Source: Mesocentrotus franciscanus
Lineage: Eukaryota > Echinodermata > Echinoidea > Camarodonta > Strongylocentrotidae
Length of the DNA: 64,000 bases
Direction: 5' to 3'
NCBI GenBank assembly: GCA_037976565.1
Contig: CP137682.1
Location: 6,895,345-6,959,344 of the forward strand
Position 1 is the stretch's first letter; each line of letters begins with the position of its first letter. A program made the translations under genes and the position numbers. The notes under the pieces are model-generated. The model saw only the letters and a program-made list of their open reading frames with translations, did not search any database and was not told where the DNA came from. Below are positions 12,609-24,700 of the stretch, piece after piece.

Positions 12609-13267
12609 AACAATATATCTTTTCAAAATGAACAAATCATTGTTCATTATTTAGTAAAAAAGTGGAAAATTAAATTTCACGTCTCTTTGGCATTATTTTC
12701 ATTTTTAAAAAGGTCAGAATGAAATTCATTACATTTTTTACGTTATCAAACCTTACCTTTACATCATTTCAGCTAAATGAATTTAAAAAAATGAATTAAA
12801 TTTTTTTTCCCTCACTCGGGCACGTTTTCTTTATCTCCACATTTTAATACATGGAAATGCAACACGATAGTCACTTAAAGGTAATACAAAGTTTTGGTAT
12901 GGGGTCATAAACTCTTTATGTTGTATAGCTCCCTCACAAGACTGATATTACTTTAGCTCAAAAACAATGTTTCTTGACTACAATTGACCGATTTGCTATT
13001 CCCGTTTGAAAATTATATATCAGAACTGTAGAAAATCTATATAAATATAGATAGATATATATATATATGTATGTTTATGTATATTATCACCCAATCACTG
13101 TATTAGACACACTTCACCTCAATCATTATGCATCCGTCGATATTCTCTCACAATGTGGACTCTTGATAACAGTTAGCGACATACACACCAGAAGAAAAAT
13201 ACTGATACAAAAAACAACAAACAAACATATACCGCAAAGGAAACGTATTTGTATTATAAAACATTTG
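12609..13267. other. AT-rich spacer, no gene seen
   Basis: AT-rich sequence between the satellite and the palindrome array, with a 'tatatagatagatatatatatatat' type run near 13040-13070 (simple sequence). No coding exon or recognisable element was found. Confidence 0.6.
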
Positions 13268-13404
13268 TATTTAATTATTTAATGCAATAACAGAAGTGTG
13301 TTTGGAAAATATACATTGTACTGTACATATCAATAATTTAATTATTTAATGCAATAACAGAAGTGTGTTTGGAAATATAATACATTGTACTGTACATATC
13401 AATC
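13268..13404. repeat. Tandem duplication of a ~67-bp segment
   Basis: 'atttaattatttaatgcaat' through 'tgtactgtacatatcaat' occurs twice in a row, differing by one small indel in 'ggaaaatata' versus 'ggaaatataa'. It abuts the palindrome array. Confidence 0.9.
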
Positions 13405-13421
13405 ATCATATAGAGTTAAAG

Positions 13422-14680
13422 AGATAATATTATCTTTTTCAAGTTAAGGCAGATAATATTATCTTTGTCCAATACGGGTAGATAATATTATCTTTATCAA
13501 TTCAAGGCAGATAATATTATCTTTGTAGAGTACGGGTAGATAATATCATCTTTATCAAGTCGAGGCAGATAATATTATCTTTGTCAAGTCCGGGAAGATA
13601 ATATCATCTTTGTCAAGTCTGGGTAGATAATATTATCTTTATCAAGTCAAGGCAGATAATATTATCTTTGTCGAGTTGAGGCAGATAATATTATCTTTGT
13701 CATGTCAGGGGAGATAATATTATCTTTATCAAGTCAAGGCAGATAATATTATCTTTGTCAAGTCAAGGCAGATAATATTATCTTTGTCATGTCATGGCAG
13801 ATAATATTATCTTTGTCATGTCGAGGCTAGGCAGATAATATTATCTTTGTCGAGTACAGGTAGATAATATTATCTTTGTCAAGTCATGGCAGATAATATT
13901 ATCTTTGTCATGTCGAGGCTAGGCAGATAATATTATCTTTGTCGAGTACAGGTAGATAATATTATCTTTGTCAAGTCATGGCAGATAATATTATCTTTGT
14001 CATGTGGAGGCTAGGCAGATAATATTATCTTTGTCAAGTCCAGGAAGATAATATCATCTTTGTCAAGTCTGGGTAGATAATATTATCTTTATCAAGTCAA
14101 GGCAGATAATATTATCTTTGTCGAGTTGAGGCAGATAATATTATCTTTGTCATGTCAGGGGAGATAATATTATCTTTATCAAGTCAAGGCAGATAATATT
14201 ATCTTTGTCAAGTCAAGGCAGATAATATTATCTTTGTCAAGTCATGGCAGATAATATTATCTTTGTCATGTCGAGGCTAGGCAGATAATATTATCTTTGT
14301 CGAGTACAGGTAGATAATATTATCTTTGTCAAGTCATGGCAGATAATATTATCTTTGTCAAGTCCGGGAAGATAATATTATCTTTATCAAGTAAAGGCAG
14401 ATAATATTATCTTTGTCAACTCCGGGAAGACAATATCATCTTTGTCAAGTCTGGGTAGATAATATTATCTTTGTCAAGTTTAAGAGATAATATTATCTTT
14501 GTCGAGACGAGGCAGATAATATTATCTTTGTCAAGTCGAGGCAATGCAGATAATATTATCTTTGTCAAGTCTGGCTAGATATTATTATCTTTGCCAAGTC
14601 GAGGCGAGGCAGATAATATTGTCTTTGTCAAGTCAAGGCAGTTGATATTGTCAATGTCAAGTAAGGAAAATAATATTATC
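13422..14680. repeat. Array of ~43 GATAATATTATC palindromes, 29-bp period
   Basis: By hand count there are about 43 copies of GATAATATTATC, or one-base variants such as GATAATATCATC, separated by 17-22 bp spacers of the type 'tttgtcaagtcaaggca'. With flanking bases most copies form AGATAATATTATCT, a 14-bp perfect palindrome containing two inverted WGATAR sites. Higher-order duplication is visible: the block from about 13610 to 13850 recurs from about 14050 to 14300. Copies decay towards the 3' end (GATATTATTATC, GATAATATTGTC, GTTGATATTGTC). No associated genes suggest CRISPR. Confidence 0.95.
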
Positions 14681-14689
14681 TACGCGACA

Positions 14690-15425
14690 CTTCCCCAACA
14701 GCACGACCACAAGGCTTTGATGGATTCCCCAGTGAAGCAAAACCGCGTAAGAGAGGTAAGCGAGGGGGAATCAGGGTACGCCCAAGGAAGAGGGGTACGA
14801 AACCAGCCCTACCTAGTTATGATTATCGGCAATGTGAGATCCCTTGCTAATAATATAGATGAACTAGAAAATCTCACAAGATATATGCATGAATACAGAG
14901 AAACCTGTCTCATGGGATCTAGTGAAACTAGGCTAAAGGACTCAATACCAGATAGTGCTCTACATATACCTTATTTCGAATTGGTCAGAGGGGACAGAAC
15001 GAGGAGTCTGGGAAGTTGAGGGAGGAGGTGTATGACTATACATAAACTCAAAATGGTGTCATAATTCGACGGTGAAAGATGTGATTTGTAAACTATAGAC
15101 ATAGAGCTAATTCCAGTGGGACTAAGACCGTTCTATCTCCCGAGTTTCCCAGATATTTGTAACTGTTTGCTACGTACATCCTCGGGCAGACTTAACCACT
15201 GTTAGTGAAATGGATACTGAGAACACTCATCGATTAGAGGCAGCTGCCCCTGACGCCCAATCTTCATCTTGGGCGACTTTAACCAGTTGCGGCTAGAAAC
15301 CTCCCCACCAGACTTTGAACAATACATTAAAATTCCTGACCCGTCTCGAAATTGTCTTGTATACGGACTTCTTCTTCAAACATAGTTATGATGAAGCACA
15401 GAAGATGAAAGATCCAGACATATAA
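14690..15425 (+). pseudogene. LINE endonuclease-domain relic (CR1/L2/Rex-like)
   Basis: The readable frame gives 'IIGNVRSLANNIDELENLTR' (about 14820) followed by 'ETRLKDSIPDSALHIPYFEL', the usual start of the apurinic-type endonuclease of CR1/L2/Rex-like non-LTR retrotransposons. In functional elements this domain nicks target DNA for reverse transcription. After about 15019 the similarity continues only with stops and shifts ('RGGG', a GDFN-like region near 15275, and a 'TRLE..LYTDF' end). No reverse transcriptase follows, so this is a short dead fragment. It begins almost at the end of the palindrome array. Confidence 0.75.
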
Positions 15426-15434
15426 TTTGTATCA

Positions 15435-15773
15435 CTAATGTAAGTACAGTTCTTGCTTGTCTTTGAGTTGGCGCTGTATCTCCTGGGGTAGCTTGGATGT
15501 TCCAGTAAGATTGAATGGATTGGTGATCATGCTTGTGGATAGGATGGTTTGGACGTACGGTTCCTGCTCTCCTTCCCCGTTGTACAATGAGATCCATGTT
15601 GAAGTTGCAGTACCTGTGTACCAGTGTACAGTGATGTCTTCCTCACTGATTGCAGTTACTTTCCCAATTTGAGGCCATTCGTGTTTGAATTCTTCAAGAT
15701 AGACAGCTACCATATTGCCAACTCTAAGTGTTGGGGGAGCCCTTTCCTGTCTTTGTTTTGGACCCAGGTTCAC
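15435..15773 (-). CDS. Last exon: SH3/chromo-like C-terminal module
   Basis: This is the terminal exon of the DUF7869-type gene. It opens after a 'tttactag' acceptor and ends at a TAG near 15435. The reading is a compact beta-rich module: 'VGNMVAVYLEE', 'WPQIGKVTAISEEDITVHWY' and 'SMITNPFNLTGTSKL'. The alternating hydrophobic and aromatic pattern resembles small SH3/chromo-like barrels seen at the C-terminus of this family and of several transposon-derived proteins. It joins the previous exon in phase 0. Confidence 0.75.
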   Translation of the reverse strand: MNLGPKQRQERAPPTLRVGNMVAVYLEEFKHEWPQIGKVTAISEEDITVHWYTGTATSTWISLYNGEGEQEPYVQTILSTSMITNPFNLTGTSKLPQEIQRQLKDKQELYLH

Positions 15774-18700
15774 CTAGTAAAGAAAAAAAAAAAAGCAATT
15801 GCTTAATTAAACACAACCTATATATATACTCTGTCCTGCCACTACCCAGATTAATAAGCAGATATAAAGTGATTAATTATCACTGCCTTCTCTACAGCTT
15901 ATTAACAATATATATTTTGTTTAATTGTGAGAACAATGACATCATGAATACAACTTAAATGTCTGTTTTCAATAGAAAACAATACACAGAGCAAAAAACA
16001 GTATTTTGGTAGGTAATATTAAAAATACAAATTAACAAAAACTGTACATCATTCAAATGTATATGGCAAGTGGGGGAAAGGTTATTGTACAACATTGTCA
16101 TAATTAGTACCTCTAGTGAACTTAGAATCGTTTTAATTGTTTCATAAATAAGAAAAATAAATGCTACATAACTATATTTTCTATATCTGTCGGTTCTATA
16201 ATTTCAGTTCATTTAAACTCCACAATGATAATCATCAGTTAGTACATAATGCAATGAAATATAAACGGTTGACTTGCATCTATTTGTAATGTGATTTTGC
16301 CATATGTTGGTCTAGTTAATAAGTCTCCTTACATCTGTCTAAAACCTTGTTTCTTCCTATAAATGTAGGGACTAAAATATCTTCACTATCATTTATGAAG
16401 CATACACAGGAGTTCATATTATATGTATTAGATTCCTTTACATGTTAATCAAACTTTTGTTTTATGAAAGATAAAAATTTAATGATAATTTTTGTCCTAT
16501 ATTTCCCACTCGATTCATAGCTTGCACATTGTAAAGAACATGTTCAATCATAATTTGGTGTAACAGAATAAAGGCTCTTTCAGATATCACAATAACAAAA
16601 ACCATCACAGTTCAACGTGGCATATCTGAAGACACTTAAGGTTAATTAGTTAATTAATGCTTACGGGAAGAATGGGTGCCTGCTCGTCGTTGGAAAAACA
16701 CTGATGAACCTCATGTGCAGGCTGTTGGATGGGATGTTGAGTATCCTTCGCCATTAGTATGTCTGTCAGCATCCAATTTTGATAACTACCTGTAAACAAA
16801 TTCATAAAACAATGGTGTAAATCATCAACATACTTTTAAAATTAACAAATTATTGATCCTTGAACAACCATCTGATATCGTTGTCACAAGTGTTTATTTG
16901 TGTACATGTAGGCCTATCATATCACTTGTGGAAGTCTTTGTAATAGCTATTATTCCACATGAAATTGTTCAGAGACAGAAATTCATGCAAACCAGTTCAT
17001 ACAATATGTAAATAAGTATTGATAATAAGACATAAGAATATTGAAAAGATGGGCAATTGTCAGATGTCATTTGGATGAGAAAATGGTACTCTCTAATATT
17101 TTAAATAAATGTATGCCAAAGTAGGGTCCAACATGTTTTTGCAGAGTAATAACAAAGAAAACAAACACACATAATATTGAGGGGAAAAAAATTTGATCAC
17201 TATTCTAATGATAAGAAATACTTATAGAGAATGAATTGTAGAATAATCCAAGTATATCTTTTTACAGCATTGCTGGAAAGGTCTAACTACAAACCAAATG
17301 ATAAATGTTTCGGTTTTTCACATTCTAGATTATCTTCTAATGCAGTAAATGTTAATTTTAAAAGTAAGAATAGACATACCCTCATCAGATTCCAGAGAAG
17401 TTAGAAGATCTTCCCATTCATCCAAGTCATCTTGGGTCATGTAGGGCTGATATTTAGGCAGATCTCTGCGGAGATTATTGAGACCAAGTTCGGCTGGACT
17501 TGGTGCCACCATGACGGGTACACCTTCCGGATGACTTCTTATTATGTATGGTTCTCCTGTAGTGGACTGCCACTCAGCACAGTTGCTCCATTTTTGGTGT
17601 GAAGCACAGCGTTACCATGTGTATTCTTAGTGATCTTGAACTGGTGAGGGTGGCTGTGCTGCGATGGCTTGTTCATGTGAGGCTGGATCCAGTCACGTAT
17701 GTTGAATATGGCCGTTAGTCGCTCAGAAGTTGTATTTGGTTTGTTGTAAGACTTTGGGATGTTGCTCAGCAGAGATGACAGTGTTGGAATATTTTGTTTG
17801 GAAGTATGAACTGATATCCTGCTGAAAAGCTGATCCACATCTTCGTGGGTATGTCCTTTCATCAAGAATCCAATTTTCACCTACAGACAGGTCATAAAGT
17901 GAAGTAAGAAAGTTGGAAATAGAAATAAGCAAATAAAAAATTCAACTACCATCACAGCCTTGCCCATGTAATTCATTTAATGAGGAAGTACAATTTTGAA
18001 AATAATTGAAAATAGAAAAGGGAACCGTTTATCTACGAAGTTGTATTCATTGATAGCTGTGTAACTGTACTAGATATCTTCATTTTAACATCTCACAATT
18101 AATATCATTGCATTAATTTTCATAATTTCAGCAAATCAATTTTTCAACTGCTTAACATTATCGTAGGGAGTAGGGCTCAATATAATTTTCTCCCTCTTGT
18201 TTTAAGAACAGTCTTTACATCTCAATTAAAATGGGGTCTCAAACTGTCCATTTTGCATTTGCATTTTGGCATTCAAAATGTAACAAACTGCAAAAAATAA
18301 AAATTTAGCTTTAGAATAAATTACCAATACCAAGGATGATTCCTCATCACACGGATTTCCTACTGCATTGAGCATTTTTATTGCTGCAGAGTATGGTATA
18401 TTTCCATTTGCGATATATATACTGTAAGCTCGATGTCATAATATAGATTATTTGTATGAGGGGTATGAGCAACAACAACAACAAAAATCAGCATATCTTA
18501 ACCTTTGAGCAATAGTACCTAGATGACCATAGTAGGTTCTTTTTCTCTGCATGTTAAATGTGTTAAAGCCCCTAGCTCCAAAGTGTTGGGAGCCCCAAAC
18601 ATTTGATGGCAAAATTTCACTTAAATTGTATCATAATGTGAAAGAGGATGCCATTTAAGACACATTTCTGCAAGGATTTTCAAAACTAATGTGTTTGAAG

Positions 18701-21700
18701 TTGAATATTGATAAAAGAATACAAAATTTACCCTAATTATGCATTCTTTTATCAATATTTGTCTTCAAACACATTATTATTATTTATTTATTTATTTTTT
18801 TTTTTTTTTGGGGGAGAACTTGAATGACATCCTCTTTCACATTATGATACAATTTAAGTGAAATTTTGCCATCACATTTTTGGCGAATTTGGGGCTCCCA
18901 ACACTTTAGAGGGGCTTCAATACAAGAACATTAGGATGTAATGGTGAAAATTGAGATCTAGGTTTTATATATTATATTAATAATAATATTGAATTACTCA
19001 TGAAATGTGCTCTTCACCTCATGGGATATGCCCTTGTAACCCACTCAAGTCCAATAGATATTATTAGAACCTTCAATCTTCAATCAAAGGTATTCCATCA
19101 GATTTATGTAGTTGTTAATTCACTGAAGGAAGTGCAACATTTGTTAGGAGACTAATCTGCACACCTCTATGCAAACATTAAGGCACGCATGGAACCCAAG
19201 CCCGGCTAGGGTTCTTTTTTTTTCTTCTCACTTCTTTTCATTTAACTCTTAGAATGACCGGATAGGTTTTTGAGGTTGGTTTTTATACATTCTCGGTGTA
19301 CACAAAGTACTCATTAAGTGATTGGTACATTTTAAGTGTGGTGATGTTAATGCTATGTTGTATGCAAGAATAATGACAATTTCACTCTGATACAAAATAA
19401 TCTCACCTTCCGAAAAACATTTAACTCCACAAGCAGAGCGCATAGTCCTATGACACACTGGTTCTTATTCTCCCGTCCACAATTATCCATCTGAATATAG
19501 AGCACATCGGGAAGTGTATCAGAATACTTATGGAGAATGTTCAGCAAAATATTGCCTGTCAAATTGGAATCATGAGGGTATTCTTTTACGTCAACGTAAA
19601 GGTGATTTCCTCTGCCATGTACCATAGCACCCGTGATGTGTGATTGCAGTTTCCAGGCTGCACTCGTTGATTTAGACTGGCGGTAAAATCGTGGAATGCT
19701 GGTGGCCTTCTGGTCCATGCCATCAACTATTAGACTCATGTACTTTCCGGGCTCCTGTCTCGCCTTGTGAATATGTTTATAATATTTTTCCGCTCGGTTC
19801 TGAAGGAAAATTGGAGAGGAGAGAACACTACAATAAAATGCGCTTCTTATGCACAGTACACATTCAAGAGAAATAAAGAATACTGTAAGAGCACTTCACA
19901 CAATGCTGACCTCTAGTGCTGATCTAACCTGTCAACATCAACCAACCCCTCCGAACTTGAAAATTAATTTTCATTCCCAATTTATGGGCATTTACATGAA
20001 GATATTTGTGCACCTCTTAAAAACCACAATTTCATGACTTCATCCTTCATGTAAGAGTCTGCTGTAAGGGTTGTCAAGTTACCTCATTAATGAGAAATTT
20101 GTATTTACAGGGAAATTCTAAAACTTTTGACATGATTTAACCAAAAACATTATCAGTTCTTTATTTCAAACATATGCATACTTGAGCAGTTGTGCCAAAC
20201 TTGGTTTGAAAGAAAAGGAGAGTTGAAACCTGTTGCTATACTTAAATTATCATAAATTAAAAATAATACTCAGGGTTTAATTTTCTGGCTCCGGCCTGCA
20301 TCTTTAACCGACACTTTATGCTCTCACTACCCATAATATGTGAGCAGCTTCTTGTTAAAAACTATGATGTAATGTATATAGACTTACTTCTGTTGTGTGA
20401 GATGTGTCTCTCGTTGCTGAAACAAAGTCTGCCGTGCCACCTTGTCTGTTGTTTTTTCGATGTTAGTCTTGAGAGTTGTACAGATGTCACATTTTGAAAA
20501 TCGATTGACCTGTTCAGAAAAAAGAAAAAACAATGAGTTCAAATATTTAAGACAACAATTAATACAGTAGGTCCCACTTAACCTGAATAAATGATTACAC
20601 TTATTCAATTGATGAGGAAAAATGGAAACAAAGTGTTCAGTATTGCCTGCACGCAGGATTAGGAGAAATCATCTCATGCAAAGTTACATGTAACAACTAG
20701 CCAAACAGTACAGGAGGATGTCTAAAAATAATTAATGACAACCATGTTTTTGGAACAGGACAGCAAATTAAACTTCTTGATTTTATGTACCTTTGGAATG
20801 TTAACATGAGGCATTTCTTTCCTCCATATACGAAAGAAGTGCATCCGGCTGCAGATCTCTCCAGACACTTCTTCCCGCATCAGATTATAAATGCTTGCTC
20901 TCGTCAGACATGATGGCAGGTGTATCTTGTCGCAAGTTGGTAGTTTTTCACCTAGCCGATTGGCATAGTCCCGAAGCCAAGCTAGTGACATTAGGACTTT
21001 TGACGATTGCTTTCCTCTCCTGTGGAAGTTGGCTGTCATGTATCTCATCAGCCCATCTATAAGGAAAAGGACAGTTAGGAATAATGATATGTGCCATGTA
21101 TACATGTCAGGGAATGTATAATTATATACAGTGCATGTTGTAAATTTGTTGTTTTTCTCATTCATATAATTCTACTTCTTGCAATCAGCTTCTTGCGCAC
21201 TTTACTTAATTTAAGTCTATATTCTATATTCCCAATGTAAACATTAAAATTTGGATTCAACAGATTGTACAGTAAGCTAAACAGACTTACTTTCAAAATC
21301 ATGTTGGGCTTGCCACATCCTTGTCCTCTTTATACCGAGAGCCAACCTCCAACTTCTTTGACATAGGGGTGTTGATCCAATGTTGAACAGGTATGTTACT
21401 GCATTGCCACTTTTTCATGATGCTCATGAAGGTGTTGGAGTATCCACTGTCTCTGTTCGATTTCGATTTTGACAAGAATGCAGTTCTGGATTTGAAAACT
21501 TCACTTCTGGATACTTTATGTAAACAGAAGTTCTTGCAGCATTTCATTCGGAGGATTGCAGAGAGTTCAAGACTTGCTTTGTTTCGTTCTGGATATATAT
21601 AGAAATAAAAAAGGAGATGATAATCAAATGAGTCTCACAATCCATATTACATAAAGAACAAAAACACAGTACAAATTGCTTTATTTTTTAATAGTGCTTT

Positions 21701-24700
21701 TTATTCAGCTTTATATACCTCACTTTAGAAATCTAGCCATCTGATTGGTCGAAATTGGAATCGTGATTTTAGCCATGCCCGCCTACCAGTCAATAGTCTT
21801 TTTAAAATGTCCTCATGCCCGTCTACTGGTCAATAGTCTTTTAAAAATGCCCTCATGCCCACCTACCGGACAATAGTTTTGTTTAAAATGCCCTCATGCC
21901 CGGTTAACTGGCCGCATAAATAAATTTTGGCGAGATCCCCATTGGTTCATGTGTAAAAAGTTTGTGCGAGCGCAGATACCATACAGTTTATGTGTGATTT
22001 GGTCGCTTAGTGTGTGCGATTCCCCAAATGATTGTAACATTCAGGCAAATTTCTAGCGACGATTAACAGACAGTTTCACAGATTTTCTGTGATGTTTTAA
22101 CCAATCTTTACTCAAGAAAAGGATAAGGTAAGAATTCTTTGTAGATTTGTTTGTTAATTCGGTATATAAAAGATATATGGACTGCTTTAATATTCGAGAC
22201 ATGGCTCTCATAGCAGTCAATATATCTATAATATTAACTTCTTTACAGAGAAAATAAATATAAATAGATGTGCAAAATGTTCCTAATAAAACTTATGAAC
22301 ACCTTTTACAAGGGAAATCATTCTCCTAATTTCAAAACTTATGTCTCTCATTTTTCCATAATTTCTGGGGTGGTATTCTGAAAATCCAAAACTACGTTAA
22401 CAGAGTTTTTGCAGGAAGATGTACATGTATAGCACGCATACTCTTATTTTTCAAGCCATATACATGTACGTACACGCCATTACATAGATGATAGTTAACA
22501 CATTTTTCTGAAAACTCTATAAAGATAAAATTGGAGTTAACATAGATGATAGATGGTGTAGGTTTTTTTCATAGTATTTTACATCAATCTATTATCACAT
22601 GAAATACAGTAGATATTTTCTCATTTCTCTTTTTCCAATTGGTTTTTGTGAAAACTATAAGCGAGTTCGTCAATAGCCACTGGAGTCATGTGACGTCAAC
22701 GTGTCATAGGTCACATGAACATAAACTTGCCCGTTCACTGCACGCTCTGCGTAATGTACATAGGGCTACGTGAAAATTTGTGTGAGCGTCGTCCTTCACT
22801 ATTTAGTGTATGTTTCACCGACTGTTCGCCGTGCTTATTATCTTTTTATTCATCGAAAATTCCTACAACAGTTGTTGAAATGGATTGGGGAGGCTCCTTC
22901 GATAGATGATATACGTTTGTGGACAGTCAAATCATCAAATTTCTCATAAAGGGGGACTCGGATCACGAGGAAAAAAGCAAATTCTTGTCTGAAATTTTTG
23001 TATAGATATCAAAGTTGTATGGATTTAAAACTAAAAGCAAGACGTATACTCTGTTTTGCTCTTATTCAATGTTTATTTGACTATGCTAACCCTGCATGGT
23101 ATAGTAACATAAACAAGTCACATCAAAAGAACTTGAAAATTATACAGAACAAAATGATGAGATTCATCAACTGTTTTGGTCCAAGAACTCGTGTTGGCTA
23201 CAGTGAACTTTCTAAAGCTGGTTTTCTTGAAGTCAACCAAACATCAAAACAACTCGTATTGCATCATGTGCATACAATATATCATACTAGGTCGAATCAT
23301 TATATCCGATCCAACTTTGATCTTGTTACTGAATAATAACATGATTATAATACAAGAAATAGCCGATTCAACTTTAACTTATACAAGAAAGAGTAGGTAG
23401 TACTGGAAATTGTTTTATTACATTGCCATAAAACATTAGAATTCCCTTCCTAATGATATAAAGGAAATAGAAAACTTTGCTCATTTTAAGAGGAAATTAA
23501 AAGAAACCATAACACTTGAGAGTCAGAGGAGAGAAGCAAATGACATGTTATATGATTGATTTTTTTCTTCTGCCGGTTCATACTTTTTAATTTTGCATAA
23601 ATATGTTTTTGTACATTATAGAAATTCTACATATTCATCATTACTTTCCTCTTCCTCCTCTTTTGCTTCTTCCCCTTCTTTTTTTTTCTTGTACATCTCT
23701 ATCATCAGTTTAATGTTGTTATTATTATTATCATCATTATTATCTTTAATAAGTTTTGTTGCTTATCCGTCTGTAATTATTACTACTTTAACTCATTAAT
23801 TTTGTACATGCATGTCGGGGCCCCACTGGAAATAAGCTCGAGCTGTGGGCTATCCTGTTCAAGCCGACTTAATTTTGATCTGTTATTCTTGTATATTGTT
23901 GTATGTTGGAAGCATGGCGAATACAAATTAATCAGTCAATCAATCAATCAGGAGTATATTCATCGTGGTGTAAGTCCCGTCCTATGGGAAATTTGATGAT
24001 CTTAACACGCAAGAGGGACTGGTACCACAAGGAATATATAGACAGTTTTATAGTGTTTTTAGTGGATTATTTTGATATTAGTGATAAACTATAACAGCAT
24101 ATATTCATTTAACACCTCTAGGTAACTTCAATAAGCTTTTTTTTATAGTTTTTCTTCCCATCCCCGCTTATTGGCCAGCTGGAAGATTCACTGCTAAATA
24201 TTTCTTCACAAATTGGACCCCCAAAACAAAACAAAAGTGCTCTTACCACCCCCTCCCCGTGCCTTATTCACCAGCTGGCTGAGTCGCCGCTAAATATATT
24301 CCTCGTGGTTAAGTCCCCTCCTATGGGAAATTTGTATTATCTTAACATGCAAGGGGGACTTGCACCACGAATAATATTATAGACAGTTTTATAGTGTTTC
24401 TCTTAATAGGCCTACTAGATAAATTGGCTTGACTAAATAAAGCAGTAATATCATTTAAAACAAAATGTAATAAAAGTAATATTTCGTCTTCAATAATCGT
24501 TAAAGGCAATGTGAAATTAATAAATATAATATTTATTCATTCAGCCTAATCAATGCTTGACTAGATAAATGTGAATTATAGTTTGCTTTATTTAGTGAAG
24601 GACTTCTAATAGGCCTACTAGATAAATTGGCTTGACGAAATAAAGTAATAATCCATTAAACGCGTGCTTTGGTGGATACAATTTTGGAAGTTAGGAAATG

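Noticed and set aside
13422..14680. CRISPR array
   Set aside because: The period and palindromes look similar, but spacers are variants of one sequence, the genome is animal, and no cas-like gene is present.
13422..14680. Resemblance of TAATATTA in the palindrome to rolling-circle origin nonamers
   Set aside because: The match is short and AT-rich, expected by chance in such a palindrome, and no Rep-like gene lies nearby.
21960..22130. Possible promoter and non-coding first exon on the plus strand ending at a GTAAGA donor
   Set aside because: The donor is good, but no partner exon or coding frame was found downstream before the TIR element at 22661.
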